Shown here: in pieces, positions 8,941 through 18,157 of the stretch | Numbering within the stretch: position 1 is the stretch's first letter | How the letters are laid out: each line of letters opens with the position of its first letter | Assembly (NCBI GenBank): GCA_002382805.1 | Contig: DGAD01000004.1 | Span: 16,723 to 80,722 of the forward strand | Length of the DNA stretch: 64,000 nucleotides | Direction of reading: 5' to 3' | Origin: Clostridiales bacterium UBA4039 | GTDB taxonomy: Bacteria; Bacillota; Clostridia; Lachnospirales; Vallitaleaceae | Translations under genes and position numbers: made by a program | The notes under the pieces: model-generated | What the model was told of the DNA's origin: nothing | Databases searched by the model: none | The model's input: the letters and a program-made list of their open reading frames with translations, nothing else

Positions 8941-10248
8941 TTAGTATTGTGCTGATATTTCTTCTTGCGCTTGATCTAGAGCTTCTTGTGGTGTTAATAC
9001 TTCCATAACGGCCTGCTCCAAGTAATCATTTAACGTATCTGCAATTGCGTTAAAGTCCTCAAGCGATGGCGCCATAACAAGATAATCTAGGGAATCAATC
9101 ACAGCTTGCTTATTCTCAGGTGGAGTGATGGCAAGATATTCTTGTGTCACTTCATCCGTAAGTGCTACAGGTAAATCCCAATTCGCTTCTAAGCGAATGG
9201 CCGCTGCTTCTGGGCTTCCAGAAATAAAGGATGCAAATTCAATGGCTGCTGCTTTTTTATCTGTATTTTCACTGACTACAATAGCATCTGAAAAGAAGTG
9301 TGTTGCTTTTTGTTTAATTCCTGGTTCAATGACAATATCCCAATTAAAATCAATGGAATCTTTAAAATCAGAAAATGCCCAAATACCTGTCACCAGCATT
9401 CCTAAGCGACCGGATTTAAAGAGGTCCCAATCTCCCATACCGCCCATTTGATCCATATTCGGCGTTACATTATATGTATTCACGCGATCAATCATCATCT
9501 GTAGTGCTTCTACATTTTCCGGCGAGTTAAGGGTAAATTCAGTTTGATCTTCGTTCATCATACTTCCACCATTTTGTACCACTGTTTTATAAAACTCCCA
9601 TGTCTGAATCGGTCGATACACACCAAAATAATTTTCCCCCATGGCACGTATCTTAGTGGCCGCTTGAAGTTCTTCTTCCCATGTCCACTCATTCGTCGGA
9701 TAGTCCACTCCCGCTTGGTCAAATAAGTCTTTATTATAGATCATAACAATATTGGAAAATTTTGTAGGCAAGCCATACTGCTGACCATCAATTGCAAATG
9801 CTTCTAGCGTTGTCGGATGTATATTGGATGTATCTATGCCATCGATTTTTGCTAAAACCCCTTTGCTTGCATAAGCTCTAAAGTTTTCAATATTGAGTTC
9901 AAAAACATCCGGTGTCATGCCGCCGGCTATAGATGTTGCTAGTTGTTGAAAATAATCTTCAAATCCATACGTACGGACATCTACTTTAATTGATGGATTC
10001 TTAGCTTCAAAAACCTCAACCATTTGTCCTAGTACCTCTTCATTAGCTCCTGATGATGAGTAATTCATAAAGACAATCTCCACATCCTTTGCTTCTCCAT
10101 CTGTACCATCTGTCGAAGATTCTGTTGACGCCTCCATATTGTCCTGTGTCCCGTTTTCTTGGTTTGTCTGTTGCGTCTCCCCAGCACAACTAGATACCAT
10201 AATCATCACTACCAATAGTGCTACAACTACTACCTTCATTTTTTTCAT
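8941..10248 (-). CDS. Sugar ABC transporter substrate-binding lipoprotein
   Basis: A 435-residue family-1 extracellular solute-binding protein. The lipoprotein signal peptide ends in 'MVSSCAG', with Cys as the lipidated residue, followed by a Thr/Glu/Ser-rich linker to about residue 55. The mature fold shows typical blocks such as 'GGMTPDVFEL' and 'GRLGMLVTGIWAFSDFK'. It is anchored to the membrane outer face and delivers substrate to the permeases encoded downstream. The ligand cannot be read from sequence, but neighbouring GH13, GH15-like and GH31 enzymes point to an alpha-gluco-oligosaccharide. Confidence 0.93.
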   Translation of the reverse strand: MKKMKVVVVALLVVMIMVSSCAGETQQTNQENGTQDNMEASTESSTDGTDGEAKDVEIVFMNYSSSGANEEVLGQMVEVFEAKNPSIKVDVRTYGFEDYFQQLATSIAGGMTPDVFELNIENFRAYASKGVLAKIDGIDTSNIHPTTLEAFAIDGQQYGLPTKFSNIVMIYNKDLFDQAGVDYPTNEWTWEEELQAATKIRAMGENYFGVYRPIQTWEFYKTVVQNGGSMMNEDQTEFTLNSPENVEALQMMIDRVNTYNVTPNMDQMGGMGDWDLFKSGRLGMLVTGIWAFSDFKDSIDFNWDIVIEPGIKQKATHFFSDAIVVSENTDKKAAAIEFASFISGSPEAAAIRLEANWDLPVALTDEVTQEYLAITPPENKQAVIDSLDYLVMAPSLEDFNAIADTLNDYLEQAVMEVLTPQEALDQAQEEISAQY

Positions 10249-10281
10249 ATGCTCTTCTCCTTTTATTATAACTTATATGAT

Positions 10282-11886
10282 TTAATTAAGACCATAGATA
10301 ATGGCTTCATACGGTCTCAAAAAGTTACCTTCACCCAATGTATCATAATTGGAAAGAATGACTTTCTCTCCTTTTTCTAAGAATTCCACCGGATAATCTC
10401 TAAAGTTACATACCACCAATACTTCTTCTTGCTTGTACTGACGTTTATATGCAAAAACATCAGGATGTTGTGCCTCGACTAACTCAAAACTACCTTCGCG
10501 AATCAATGTACGATATTGACTTTTTTTACGAAGTTCAATTAATCGTCGATAGTAAGACAATACTGAACTTGTATCCGCTTGCTGCCTAGATACATTAATC
10601 TCTTGATAGTTCGCATTGACCCCGATCCAAGGTTTAACCTCTGAAAATCCTCCATATGAACTATCATCCCATTGCATAGGTGTTCTTGCATTATCTCTTC
10701 CTATATGATATATCGAATCCATAATCGCTTCATGACTATAGCCTTTTTGGCGTCTATCTGCATACATATTAATACTTTCAATGTCACGATAATCCTCAAT
10801 CGAATCAAAGCATACATTAGTCATACCAAGTTCTTCTCCTTGGTATATATACGGTGTTCCTTGCATCAGGTGCAAAATAGTCGCCAACATTTTTGCCGAC
10901 TCTGTGCGATACTTTTGATCGTTGCCCCATCTTGAAACAATTCTTGGCAAATCATGATTACACCAAAACAAGGCATCCCATCCTTTTTGGTACAATCCTC
11001 TTTGGCGCTCTTCAAAATTTCTCTTAAGCTCTATGAGGTCTACTTCCTTATAATCCCATTTTTCTTCACCTTCTTGATCCAGTAAAATATGTGAAAAATT
11101 AAAAATCATTGATAACTCTGATCCATCTAAGTTTGAATATGCAATGGCTTTTTGGGTATCCGCTCCCCATGTCTCACCGACTGTTAACACATCATAATTA
11201 TTAAAGGTGTGACGTGTCATTTCTTGTATGTAGCTATGCAAAAGAGGGCCATCGGTAATAATTTTATTGTCAATATCCTTGGCTACATAGTCAATAACAT
11301 CTAATCGGAATCCTCCAATCCCTTTTTCCAACCACCAATTAATCATCTTATAAAGTTCAAAGCGTACCTCTGGGTTATGCCAGTTCAAATCTGCTTGTGT
11401 CTTTGCAAACATATGTAGATAGTACGCATCTAAGTCTTCATGTAATGTCCATGCGCTACCTAAAAAAACGGATTGCAAATCATTGGGAACTTGGCCATTA
11501 TTCTCTCGAAAATAATAGTAGTCATGGTATTTTGAACTTGGGTCCTTGGTCGCTTGCACAAACCATTCATGGGATGTTGATGTATGATTGGCTACTAGAT
11601 CCATAATAATTTTAATTCCTCTTAAGGATGCTTCATGGATAAGTAATTCCATATCCTCCATCGTTCCAAACTCTTCCATAATCCCATAATAATCACTAAT
11701 ATCATAGCCATTATCATCATTAGGGGATTGATATACCGGCGATAGCCATATCACATCAACGCCCAAGTATGCTATATAATCCAACTTTGAAATAATTCCC
11801 TGCAAATCCCCAATACCATCATTATTGCTATCTTTAAAACTTCTCGGATACACTTGATATACAACTGCTTCTTGCCACCATTTCAT
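10282..11886 (-). CDS. malL: GH13 alpha-glucosidase, probably oligo-1,6-glucosidase
   Basis: A 534-residue cytoplasmic GH13 enzyme of the oligo-1,6-glucosidase/MalL subfamily. All four conserved regions are present: 'MDLVANHTS', 'GFRLDVID' (nucleophile Asp196), 'GETWG' (acid/base Glu238) and 'NHDLPRIVSRWG' (Asp312). The residue after the nucleophile is Val; in characterised members Val favours isomaltose-type alpha-1,6 links and Ala favours alpha-1,4, so alpha-1,6 specificity is likely. I chose the ATG at 11886 because AAGGAG (11900-11895) lies 8 nt upstream; the ATG at 11892 is too close to it. First gene of the operon, with a LacI operator directly upstream. Confidence 0.92.
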   Translation of the reverse strand: MKWWQEAVVYQVYPRSFKDSNNDGIGDLQGIISKLDYIAYLGVDVIWLSPVYQSPNDDNGYDISDYYGIMEEFGTMEDMELLIHEASLRGIKIIMDLVANHTSTSHEWFVQATKDPSSKYHDYYYFRENNGQVPNDLQSVFLGSAWTLHEDLDAYYLHMFAKTQADLNWHNPEVRFELYKMINWWLEKGIGGFRLDVIDYVAKDIDNKIITDGPLLHSYIQEMTRHTFNNYDVLTVGETWGADTQKAIAYSNLDGSELSMIFNFSHILLDQEGEEKWDYKEVDLIELKRNFEERQRGLYQKGWDALFWCNHDLPRIVSRWGNDQKYRTESAKMLATILHLMQGTPYIYQGEELGMTNVCFDSIEDYRDIESINMYADRRQKGYSHEAIMDSIYHIGRDNARTPMQWDDSSYGGFSEVKPWIGVNANYQEINVSRQQADTSSVLSYYRRLIELRKKSQYRTLIREGSFELVEAQHPDVFAYKRQYKQEEVLVVCNFRDYPVEFLEKGEKVILSNYDTLGEGNFLRPYEAIIYGLN

Positions 11887-11912
11887 CTTCATTTCTCCTT
11901 AAATCCTTTTCA

Positions 11913-11928
11913 GGTTTAACGTTATACT
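11913..11928. promoter_or_regulatory. LacI-type operator in front of the alpha-glucoside operon
   Basis: The sequence GGTTTAACGTTATAC is identical to the one in front of the lacI gene (12977-12991). Its core TAACGTTA is a perfect palindrome with a central CG, the hallmark of LacI-family sites. It lies between the regulator stop and the GH13 start, and contains TATAAC on the coding strand. Repression of the operon by the adjacent LacI protein is inferred from the two copies. Confidence 0.78.
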
Positions 11929-11945
11929 CTTTTGGTAAAAAAAAA

Positions 11946-12956
11946 TCATTTTACTGATTCTTTTTTTAATAGGCTCACCGGCAATACCACCCTTGCCCTA
12001 AAAGCATTGTCTTGTCTCACCTTTAATATTAAGTCCACGGCTTCTCGACCTTTTTCTTGAATATTTTGCTTGATTGTTGTTAATTTTGGACTACTTAACT
12101 CACTGACAAATAATCCATCAAATCCTATGACTGATACATCTTCCGGTACGTTCAGCCCTAATTTTTGCAGTCCCTCCATAATCCCAAAGGCCAACATATC
12201 CGAGGTTGCAAAAACCCCGTCAATATGAGATGCACTAATTTTTTCAGCGATCTGCAATCCATACTCATAAGAAGGATATCCTTGAAAGATATGCTTAGAT
12301 TCCATCTGAATCTCATGATTACTTAAGCAATCCACAAAACCGTTAAAACGTTCTTGGGAAACCCCTTTTTGTGAAATATCGGTACAGGCTACGCCAAACT
12401 TCTTGCATTGCCGCTCTAATAAGTAACTTGCAGCAATTCTTCCCCCATCCCGGTCATTACTGACAACTGTGCAATAACTGTCTTGCTCGTTGACATAAGA
12501 GTCAACCATAACTAAGGGGATATCGATTCGAGCTAAGTTAAGATCAAATTGTTGCTGGTCTGTTCCCAAGACAATCACACCATCGGCATTCCACACCTTC
12601 AGCGATTGATGGTATTCTTCATCTTCTGAGACAAACCTTAACATCATATAACATCCTTTTTTTCTAAGATTATATTCAATACTATTAATAAATTCTCCAT
12701 AAAAAGGGTTTTTCATCGCATAGTCTTTGTCCGGGTCATCTTCTAGTGTCTGTGGAATAATCAAAACGATAATATTCGAATGCTTCGCTACAAGAGACCT
12801 TGCCGACATATTGGGTACATAGTCCAACTCTTTAATAATTTTTTCTACTTTTTCAATTGTTTTTTGAGAAACCTTACTGTGTTTCTTATTAATGACATTG
12901 GATACAGTCATTGGGCTTACGCCCGATAATTTTGCTATTTCTTTTATTGTCGCCAT
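11946..12956 (-). CDS. LacI-family transcriptional regulator of the alpha-glucoside operon
   Basis: A 336-residue regulator. Residues 1-55 hold the LacI DNA-binding domain ('TIKEIAKLSGVSPMTVSNVI' with the hinge helix 'YVPNMSARSL'), and the rest is a periplasmic-binding-protein-like sugar sensor ('GVFATSDMLAFGIMEGLQKL', 'DVSVIGFDG'). The start at 12956 has GGAAG upstream; the frame remains open further upstream but that part overlaps the promoter and the divergent epimerase gene and is not coding. It stops 59 nt before the GH13 start. Shared operators here and at 11913 indicate control of both itself and the operon, with release by an imported or processed alpha-glucoside (inference). Confidence 0.93.
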   Translation of the reverse strand: MATIKEIAKLSGVSPMTVSNVINKKHSKVSQKTIEKVEKIIKELDYVPNMSARSLVAKHSNIIVLIIPQTLEDDPDKDYAMKNPFYGEFINSIEYNLRKKGCYMMLRFVSEDEEYHQSLKVWNADGVIVLGTDQQQFDLNLARIDIPLVMVDSYVNEQDSYCTVVSNDRDGGRIAASYLLERQCKKFGVACTDISQKGVSQERFNGFVDCLSNHEIQMESKHIFQGYPSYEYGLQIAEKISASHIDGVFATSDMLAFGIMEGLQKLGLNVPEDVSVIGFDGLFVSELSSPKLTTIKQNIQEKGREAVDLILKVRQDNAFRARVVLPVSLLKKESVK

Positions 12957-12976
12957 AGTGTTCACTTCCATCATTT

Positions 12977-13024
12977 GGTTTAACGTTATACCTATATGAT
13001 ACAACGATTTTTTTCCTTTGTCAA
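12977..13024 (-). promoter_or_regulatory. lacI promoter and autoregulatory operator
   Basis: On the minus strand: TTGACA (13024-13019), 17-bp spacer, TATCAT (13001-12996). The operator GGTTTAACGTTATACC (12977-12992) lies just downstream of the -10, across the expected start point. It is palindromic apart from one base pair and repeats the site at 11913. Confidence 0.82.
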
Positions 13025-13098
13025 TCAATAATCTGTTTTTCAATATTATTCTTTTATTAAGTATGGTATTATAAAACAAAGCAATCGAGGAGGTAAAC

Positions 13099-13971
13099 AT
13101 GGAAATCACACTACAAAATGCAAAGGTAACCGCTACCATTAACAGCTTAGGCGCCGAATTAACACACTTTATTTTAAACAAAAGTAATGCTAACTATATG
13201 TGGTCAGGCGATCCTGCCTTTTGGACCGGACGCTCTCCAGTTCTTTTTCCACTTATCGGGAGCCTTAACGAAGATAAGATACTTATTAACGGACACTACT
13301 ACTCCATGGGAAACCATGGTTTTGCACGACGCTCAGAGTTTGAACTCACCGAGTCCAGCGCGAATCGCGCCGTATTTCGCTTGACACATAACTCAGATAC
13401 ATTAAAGGTTTATCCTTTTACTTTTGTCTTGGAGCTTATCTATACCTTAAAAGACAACTGTATTACCATTGACTACCTTGTTAACAATACAGGTACAGAC
13501 GTCTTACCTTTTTCACTGGGTACCCATCCTGCGTTTATCTGCCCTACGGGTAATACTGACCGCCTGGAACAGTGGCGTCTAGAGTTTAGTCATGCTGAAA
13601 CGCTTGAGCGCATCGGACTCAATGGCAATCTCATTGACCTCAACGACCGCACCCCTTGGATGAAAAACTCCTCTGTACTTCCCTTAGTGACCAACGATTA
13701 TTACACTGGAGCCATCGTCTTTAAGGACGTACGTTCTAACTCCATTCGTCTCGTCTCTGATGCCACACCTGAACGTATCACGGTAAGCTGGGACAACTTA
13801 CCAAACTTAGGCATCTGGCAACCTGCCGATGCACCGTTTATCTGTATTGAACCCTGGCAAGGTCATGGGGATCCGCTAGGCTTTACGGGGGACATCTCCA
13901 AAAAACCGGGCATTGTCTTGCTGGAACCGGGTAAAACATTCGAAGCTCAATTAAGTATCGCTATTGAATAG
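13099..13971 (+). CDS. Aldose 1-epimerase family protein (LacX/GalM-like)
   Basis: A 290-residue beta-sandwich protein of the aldose-1-epimerase superfamily, closest in pattern to LacX-like and YeaD-like members. Recognisable blocks are 'RSPVLFPLIGSLNEDKI', 'YSMGNHGFARRSEFEL' (active-site His-Gly-Phe region) and 'FSLGTHPAFICP'. Such enzymes interconvert alpha and beta anomers of free or phosphorylated sugars in the cytoplasm. A GAGGAGGT site precedes the start. It is divergent from the lacI gene and stands alone, ending in a strong bidirectional terminator. Its codon use is visibly more GC-rich (many CGC, GCC, ACC codons) than the flanking genes. A link to alpha-glucoside use is plausible but not shown. 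Confidence 0.88.
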   Translation: MEITLQNAKVTATINSLGAELTHFILNKSNANYMWSGDPAFWTGRSPVLFPLIGSLNEDKILINGHYYSMGNHGFARRSEFELTESSANRAVFRLTHNSDTLKVYPFTFVLELIYTLKDNCITIDYLVNNTGTDVLPFSLGTHPAFICPTGNTDRLEQWRLEFSHAETLERIGLNGNLIDLNDRTPWMKNSSVLPLVTNDYYTGAIVFKDVRSNSIRLVSDATPERITVSWDNLPNLGIWQPADAPFICIEPWQGHGDPLGFTGDISKKPGIVLLEPGKTFEAQLSIAIE

Positions 13972-13976
13972 ATATA

Positions 13977-14016
13977 AAATAACCGATATGCTTAAGCATA
14001 TCGGTTATTTTTTAAA
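13977..14016. terminator. Bidirectional terminator
   Basis: A perfect 34-bp palindrome (13977-14010, core AACCGATATGC) with A and T runs on both sides lies between the convergent epimerase gene and the membrane-protein gene. Confidence 0.88.
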
Positions 14017-14022
14017 GCATAT

Positions 14023-14943
14023 TTATATTTGCGCTTCACTTAATGGCTCTTCATAGACATCTCCTTGATGCAATAAATCTCTAAAATGCGATGACATCTT
14101 GGAGAATTTTCCATATAAATCAAAGGAAACCGTTGTTTCGGGAACAATCTCCATATATGTACACATTGTCTTAACTAGAATCCAGCTATCAATAAATGAA
14201 GACTTAATCGCTAACGTTAAAAAGATTGCCGGAATAATTGCAAATCCTGATTGAATATTAAAAGCAGATAGTAAAATACTAAATCCAAAGAATAAACTAA
14301 TCACCGTACCAAACATGACCAAAAGAACGACCCCTGTTGTGACTGCAGCACTTTTTAAAATCTTTTTCCAATTTTGCGCATACACAACGATGCCTTTTGC
14401 AGCACTCTTAAATGTATTTTCATCCTTTTGATAAAAAGTATAGCCTAAACAACATTCATCAATATAATTTAAGAAAATAGATATAAACAAATTAAGGACT
14501 TGAACAATAACGCCTATTCCCGGAATATGATTTAGCCAATTGCCAATACGTTCCATCTTCCCTTGAATTTGTCGTACTGCTCCTGAGATGAGCTTATCGA
14601 CAATAAAAAACGCATTAGATGATACAAACTTTTCCTTCACTTGCTGAAGCCCAAATTCAAAATAATTTGTTGGTATCTTTTGTTGAATCATACTCTCCGT
14701 AATCACGGCAACATGTCCGGCTTTTACCATATATCCAAAATACTGCATAACAAGGTGTCTGATTCCATATACGCATGCCAACCATGCAATCATTACCATC
14801 ATAAGTCCTGTAAAATCAAACATCGTCCCAATCAGAAGAAATGGAACAAACAAAACTGCGGCTACTATTACGACAACCAAACCTAATAATAATTTCATCC
14901 ACACAAACTTCATTGTACTAAAATAAATTGTACTTGCCTTCAT
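14023..14943 (-). CDS. Multi-spanning membrane protein of unknown function
   Basis: A 306-residue hydrophobic protein. Likely membrane segments fall at about 15-40, 43-65, 145-165, 200-230 and 235-255, with charged loops between them; the segment 'IQGKMERIGNWLNHIPGIG' at about 125-145 may be an amphipathic helix. I do not recognise a family motif. It has an AGGAGAG ribosome site and appears monocistronic, ending at a shared terminator. No neighbour suggests a function. Confidence 0.72.
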   Translation of the reverse strand: MKASTIYFSTMKFVWMKLLLGLVVVIVAAVLFVPFLLIGTMFDFTGLMMVMIAWLACVYGIRHLVMQYFGYMVKAGHVAVITESMIQQKIPTNYFEFGLQQVKEKFVSSNAFFIVDKLISGAVRQIQGKMERIGNWLNHIPGIGVIVQVLNLFISIFLNYIDECCLGYTFYQKDENTFKSAAKGIVVYAQNWKKILKSAAVTTGVVLLVMFGTVISLFFGFSILLSAFNIQSGFAIIPAIFLTLAIKSSFIDSWILVKTMCTYMEIVPETTVSFDLYGKFSKMSSHFRDLLHQGDVYEEPLSEAQI

Positions 14944-15186
14944 AATCTCTCCTATACTCTCCTTTGTATTTATTAATCTATCATGTATCCATACAACATG
15001 AATCTAGCATAGCACAATAATTTTACCTTTTGGTCCGCTGACAGCTGACAATCGACAAACTATTTCGAATGAAAAATCAATGATCACACCTTTACATTTT
15101 TTCGCTCTACACGTATACTCTATTTATACAGCATGCATTATTGTCGTATAAGTTGCAAAATCATAAATTCAACGAGGTATAAAACT

Positions 15187-15465
15187 ATGTTCCGTATTTG
15201 GGGAAAAATCATTAAAGACACGCGCTTTGTTAAGGACTATGTCGTAGCCATTGAAGATAGCGACCTGTCAAAAGATCAGAAAATACATGAAGCCATTAAG
15301 CAATTTTGTGAGTATTTCGATTTGGAACGTCCACACTGGTTTGATAAAAACACCAAAGAACTCATCATGTTTTCCAAGACAAGCTTTCACGATGATCAAT
15401 TTATTGAGAGCATCGATTTCGATTACTTTGAAATCGAAATCATTGAAGAGGACAAAAAGATATAG
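15187..15465 (+). CDS. Small conserved clostridial protein of unknown function
   Basis: A 92-residue acidic soluble protein starting 'MFRIWGKIIKDTRFVKDYVV'. The start at 15187 is set by CGAGG 9 nt upstream; an upstream in-frame ATG at 15133 has no such site. Its 'FDLERPHWFDKNTKELIMF' and 'FIESIDFDYFEIEIIEED' blocks resemble a small protein I recall as common in Clostridia with no known function. It sits alone and is followed by a strong hairpin terminator. Confidence 0.75.
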   Translation: MFRIWGKIIKDTRFVKDYVVAIEDSDLSKDQKIHEAIKQFCEYFDLERPHWFDKNTKELIMFSKTSFHDDQFIESIDFDYFEIEIIEEDKKI

Positions 15466-15500
15466 CAAAATGCTAAAGTCGAATTTGCTAAGAACATAAT

Positions 15501-15543
15501 AAAGCTGATACAAACGATTTTTTCGTTCGTATCAGCTTTTATT
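15501..15543. terminator. Bidirectional terminator between the small protein gene and pgi
   Basis: The arms AAAGCTGATAC (15501-15511) and GTATCAGCTTT (15529-15539) form a stem that continues inward with one mismatch. T-rich sequence follows on the plus strand and A-rich sequence precedes it, so it can serve both converging genes. Confidence 0.85.
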
Positions 15544-15578
15544 CTGACATATATAACTTTACTTAATCCAAAGAGCCT

Positions 15579-16994
15579 TTAAATAATGTACTTTTCTTTT
15601 TTCTCTGGGCGAGCATCCAGCTCTTTTTTCTTGTCTTCATAACCTGGGCGTCCAAACATAGCATATGTTGCATTTTTACCTTCTTCAACGCCTGGTTGAT
15701 CAAAAGCATTGATGTTCATCAGTTCTCCAGCAAACCCTGTAGCCACCTCGAACATGTAAAGAATCTGTCCTACTGTAAACTCATTAATCTGAGGAACCGT
15801 TAATGTCATGTTGGTTTGTTCTGCTTTAAACAACGCATACTCTGTCGCCATTTGTTCTGTTTGAATAAGCTTATTATGGGTTGCTCCGCCTAAGAATCCA
15901 AGGTTAGGCACATCACCATAAATTTCTGGAATGGTAATCTCTGAACGATAGTTATCAACGCCCATAAAGAGAACCACTTTGTCATGTGGACCTTCTGCAT
16001 AAAGTTGAACCTGTGAATGTTGATCCGTCGCTCCGAGTGCTTTAACCGGAGTTTGTCCTACATTAACCACCTTACCATCAAGGTCGAATTTTTTCCCTAA
16101 AGATTCTGCCCACAACTGCGCATACCAGTCAGCAATATATTTTAATCCATCTGCATATGCCATAACAATCGAGATGTTTTTCCCTTGTTGCATGGAGATA
16201 TATTGCAATAATCCATACATATGTGCCGGATTTTTGAACGTATCGTCTGTTTTACATAGCTCATCCATGTAAGCTGCACCTTCGAGCAGTGTTTTAATAT
16301 CAATGCCACACATAGCTGCCGGTAGCAATCCTACAGGTGTCAACTCGGAGAATCTTCCCCCTACACCTGCTGGGATGATATAGCTTTTAAGACCTTCTTC
16401 ATCGGCTATTGGACGAAGGGTTCCTTTGGACGCATCTGTTGTTGCAACAATATGCTTTTTGATTGCATCTTTTCCAAGCTCTTTTTCAATCATTTCTTTG
16501 ATAATCATAAATTGAGACATGGTCTCACTGGTTCCACCTGATTTTGAGATAACGTTAAATAGAGAAGTCTCTAAATCAATAACATCAAACAATGCAACCA
16601 ATTTTTCCGGATCCACATTGTCGACAACATAAAGTTTTGGATATCCTTTACGTTTTTCTTTGGATAATTCATTCCAATGGGGGTGATTGATTGCTTGTTG
16701 AACAGCAATTGGTCCTAGTGCTGACCCACCAATACCTAGAACAACAAAGGATTCAACCCAGTCTTTATTTTCCTCTACATAATTGACAATATCTTCAACA
16801 ATAGCATCTTGATTATAAGGTAAGTCTCTCCAGTCCATTCCACCATTGGCGCGTTTTTCGACCATCCCTTTTTCAGCCGCTTCAATCTTAGCTTCAAGTT
16901 TTGCAAAATCCTCTTCGCTAATACCGTGCTCGCCAATCAAGTTTGCCATCATGTTGTTAAAATCCAACCGTAGCTTCATTGCTTCTTTATTCAT
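15579..16994 (-). CDS. pgi: Glucose-6-phosphate isomerase
   Basis: A 471-residue cytoplasmic enzyme that interconverts glucose 6-phosphate and fructose 6-phosphate. Signature blocks include 'FVVLGIGGSALGPIAVQQAI', 'VISKSGGTSETMSQFMIIKE' (phosphate-binding loop) and 'GVGGRFSELTPVGLLPAA', with the catalytic 'GATDQHSQVQLYAEGP' further on. AGGAGG precedes the start. It appears monocistronic. It links the sugar-uptake clusters on either side to glycolysis, but nothing in the sequence ties its regulation to them. Confidence 0.97.
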   Translation of the reverse strand: MNKEAMKLRLDFNNMMANLIGEHGISEEDFAKLEAKIEAAEKGMVEKRANGGMDWRDLPYNQDAIVEDIVNYVEENKDWVESFVVLGIGGSALGPIAVQQAINHPHWNELSKEKRKGYPKLYVVDNVDPEKLVALFDVIDLETSLFNVISKSGGTSETMSQFMIIKEMIEKELGKDAIKKHIVATTDASKGTLRPIADEEGLKSYIIPAGVGGRFSELTPVGLLPAAMCGIDIKTLLEGAAYMDELCKTDDTFKNPAHMYGLLQYISMQQGKNISIVMAYADGLKYIADWYAQLWAESLGKKFDLDGKVVNVGQTPVKALGATDQHSQVQLYAEGPHDKVVLFMGVDNYRSEITIPEIYGDVPNLGFLGGATHNKLIQTEQMATEYALFKAEQTNMTLTVPQINEFTVGQILYMFEVATGFAGELMNINAFDQPGVEEGKNATYAMFGRPGYEDKKKELDARPEKKEKYII

Positions 16995-17095
16995 TGATTT
17001 TATTCCTCCTATAAACTCTAAACGCTCTTTACTCGATTCCTTATGATTATATATAAAATTAACCTTGGTGTAAAGGATTAGCCGCCAATAAAATG

Positions 17096-18157
17096 CTATT
17101 CTAATTCATATAAACTTCCAAAACGATAGCCTTTTTCTTTCATCGATTTTAAAATATCATCAAGAGCCTGTGTATTTGATTCTGACACCGCATGCAATAA
17201 GATAATTGCTCCATTATGGTAGTTATCCATGACATGATTGTAGGCAACCTCTTTCCCCGGTTGTTTGTTGACATCCCAATCTGCATATGCCATACTCCAA
17301 AAAATACTTCGGTATCCCAGTTTGCGAACAAGGTAAAGGCTTCGCTCGCTATATTTTCCCATGGGTGGTCTAAAGAACGGATCCATATCTTGTCCCGTCA
17401 CCTCTTTGAAGCGGTCATTGGTCGTCTTTAACTCATCATAAATCTCGTCGCCCGTCAACGATGGAAAGGCCGGATGGGTATTGGAATGATTAGCAACAAT
17501 ATGTCCTTCATCGACCATACGCTGAATCAATTCCGGCTCTTTATCTATAAAATACTTCGTTACAAAAAAAGCTGCCTGAACGTCATTTTCTTTCAATACA
17601 TCTAATATCTTCGGTGTAAACCCATATTCATAGCCTTCGTCAAAGGTCAGATACATTACTTTTTCTTCTGATGCCTCCTGATTGATAAAATAGGCCCCAT
17701 AGCGCTCTAAGTCTAGGTCATAATAGCCTGTAACCGGACTATGATCTTTGTTACGTCTAAAGGACCAACTCGTATCCGTATTGTCCAACGTGCTGGGATC
17801 TAGCTCCAAGTCATATGTATCCTCCGTGTCAAACTGATTTGCAAATTCGACTGTAATGCCTTGCTCTGGTTTTTGCTCTGATTCTTCTTCCAACGCTTCT
17901 GTCTCGGGCTCTTCTTCCGGCGTCTCCACTGGAGCCTCATCCACTTCTTCCACATCCACAACTTCCTGCGTTGTATCTTGAGTATCTTGTGTTTCCTCAG
18001 TTTCACTTTCAGGGGCTTCCACTCTTACTTCGACATAATCATCCGTCTCTTGCCCCGAGGCTGAATCTGGTGTATATAGCTCTCCTTGGCAAGCTGTTAA
18101 CAGTACCAGCATCAAGCTTGCCACTAAACTAAGGTGTAGAATTTTCTTCAATTTCAT
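17096..18157 (-). CDS. PdaA-like polysaccharide deacetylase lipoprotein
   Basis: A 353-residue lipoprotein: signal peptide ending 'MLVLLTACQG' (lipidated Cys), a long Glu/Thr/Pro-rich linker (about 25-105), then a NodB deacetylase domain. The stretches 'SWSFRRNKDHSPVTGYYDLD' and 'YLTFDEGYEYG' are typical of the PdaA group that deacetylates N-acetylmuramic acid during cortex muramic-lactam formation. Metal ligands are visible in 'FDEGYE' and 'NHSNTHP', and 'RPPMGKYS' supplies motif 3. PdaA is linked to sporulation, which suggests a spore former, though paralogs act in vegetative cells. It starts inside the 3' end of the EamA gene (29-nt overlap), so the two are co-transcribed. Confidence 0.9.
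   Translation of the reverse strand: MKLKKILHLSLVASLMLVLLTACQGELYTPDSASGQETDDYVEVRVEAPESETEETQDTQDTTQEVVDVEEVDEAPVETPEEEPETEALEEESEQKPEQGITVEFANQFDTEDTYDLELDPSTLDNTDTSWSFRRNKDHSPVTGYYDLDLERYGAYFINQEASEEKVMYLTFDEGYEYGFTPKILDVLKENDVQAAFFVTKYFIDKEPELIQRMVDEGHIVANHSNTHPAFPSLTGDEIYDELKTTNDRFKEVTGQDMDPFFRPPMGKYSERSLYLVRKLGYRSIFWSMAYADWDVNKQPGKEVAYNHVMDNYHNGAIILLHAVSESNTQALDDILKSMKEKGYRFGSLYELE

Noticed and set aside
12957..13181. Open frame extending the LacI regulator upstream by 75 codons
   Set aside because: It overlaps the promoter, the operator and the divergent epimerase start; the HTH begins right after the ATG at 12956, which has its own ribosome site.
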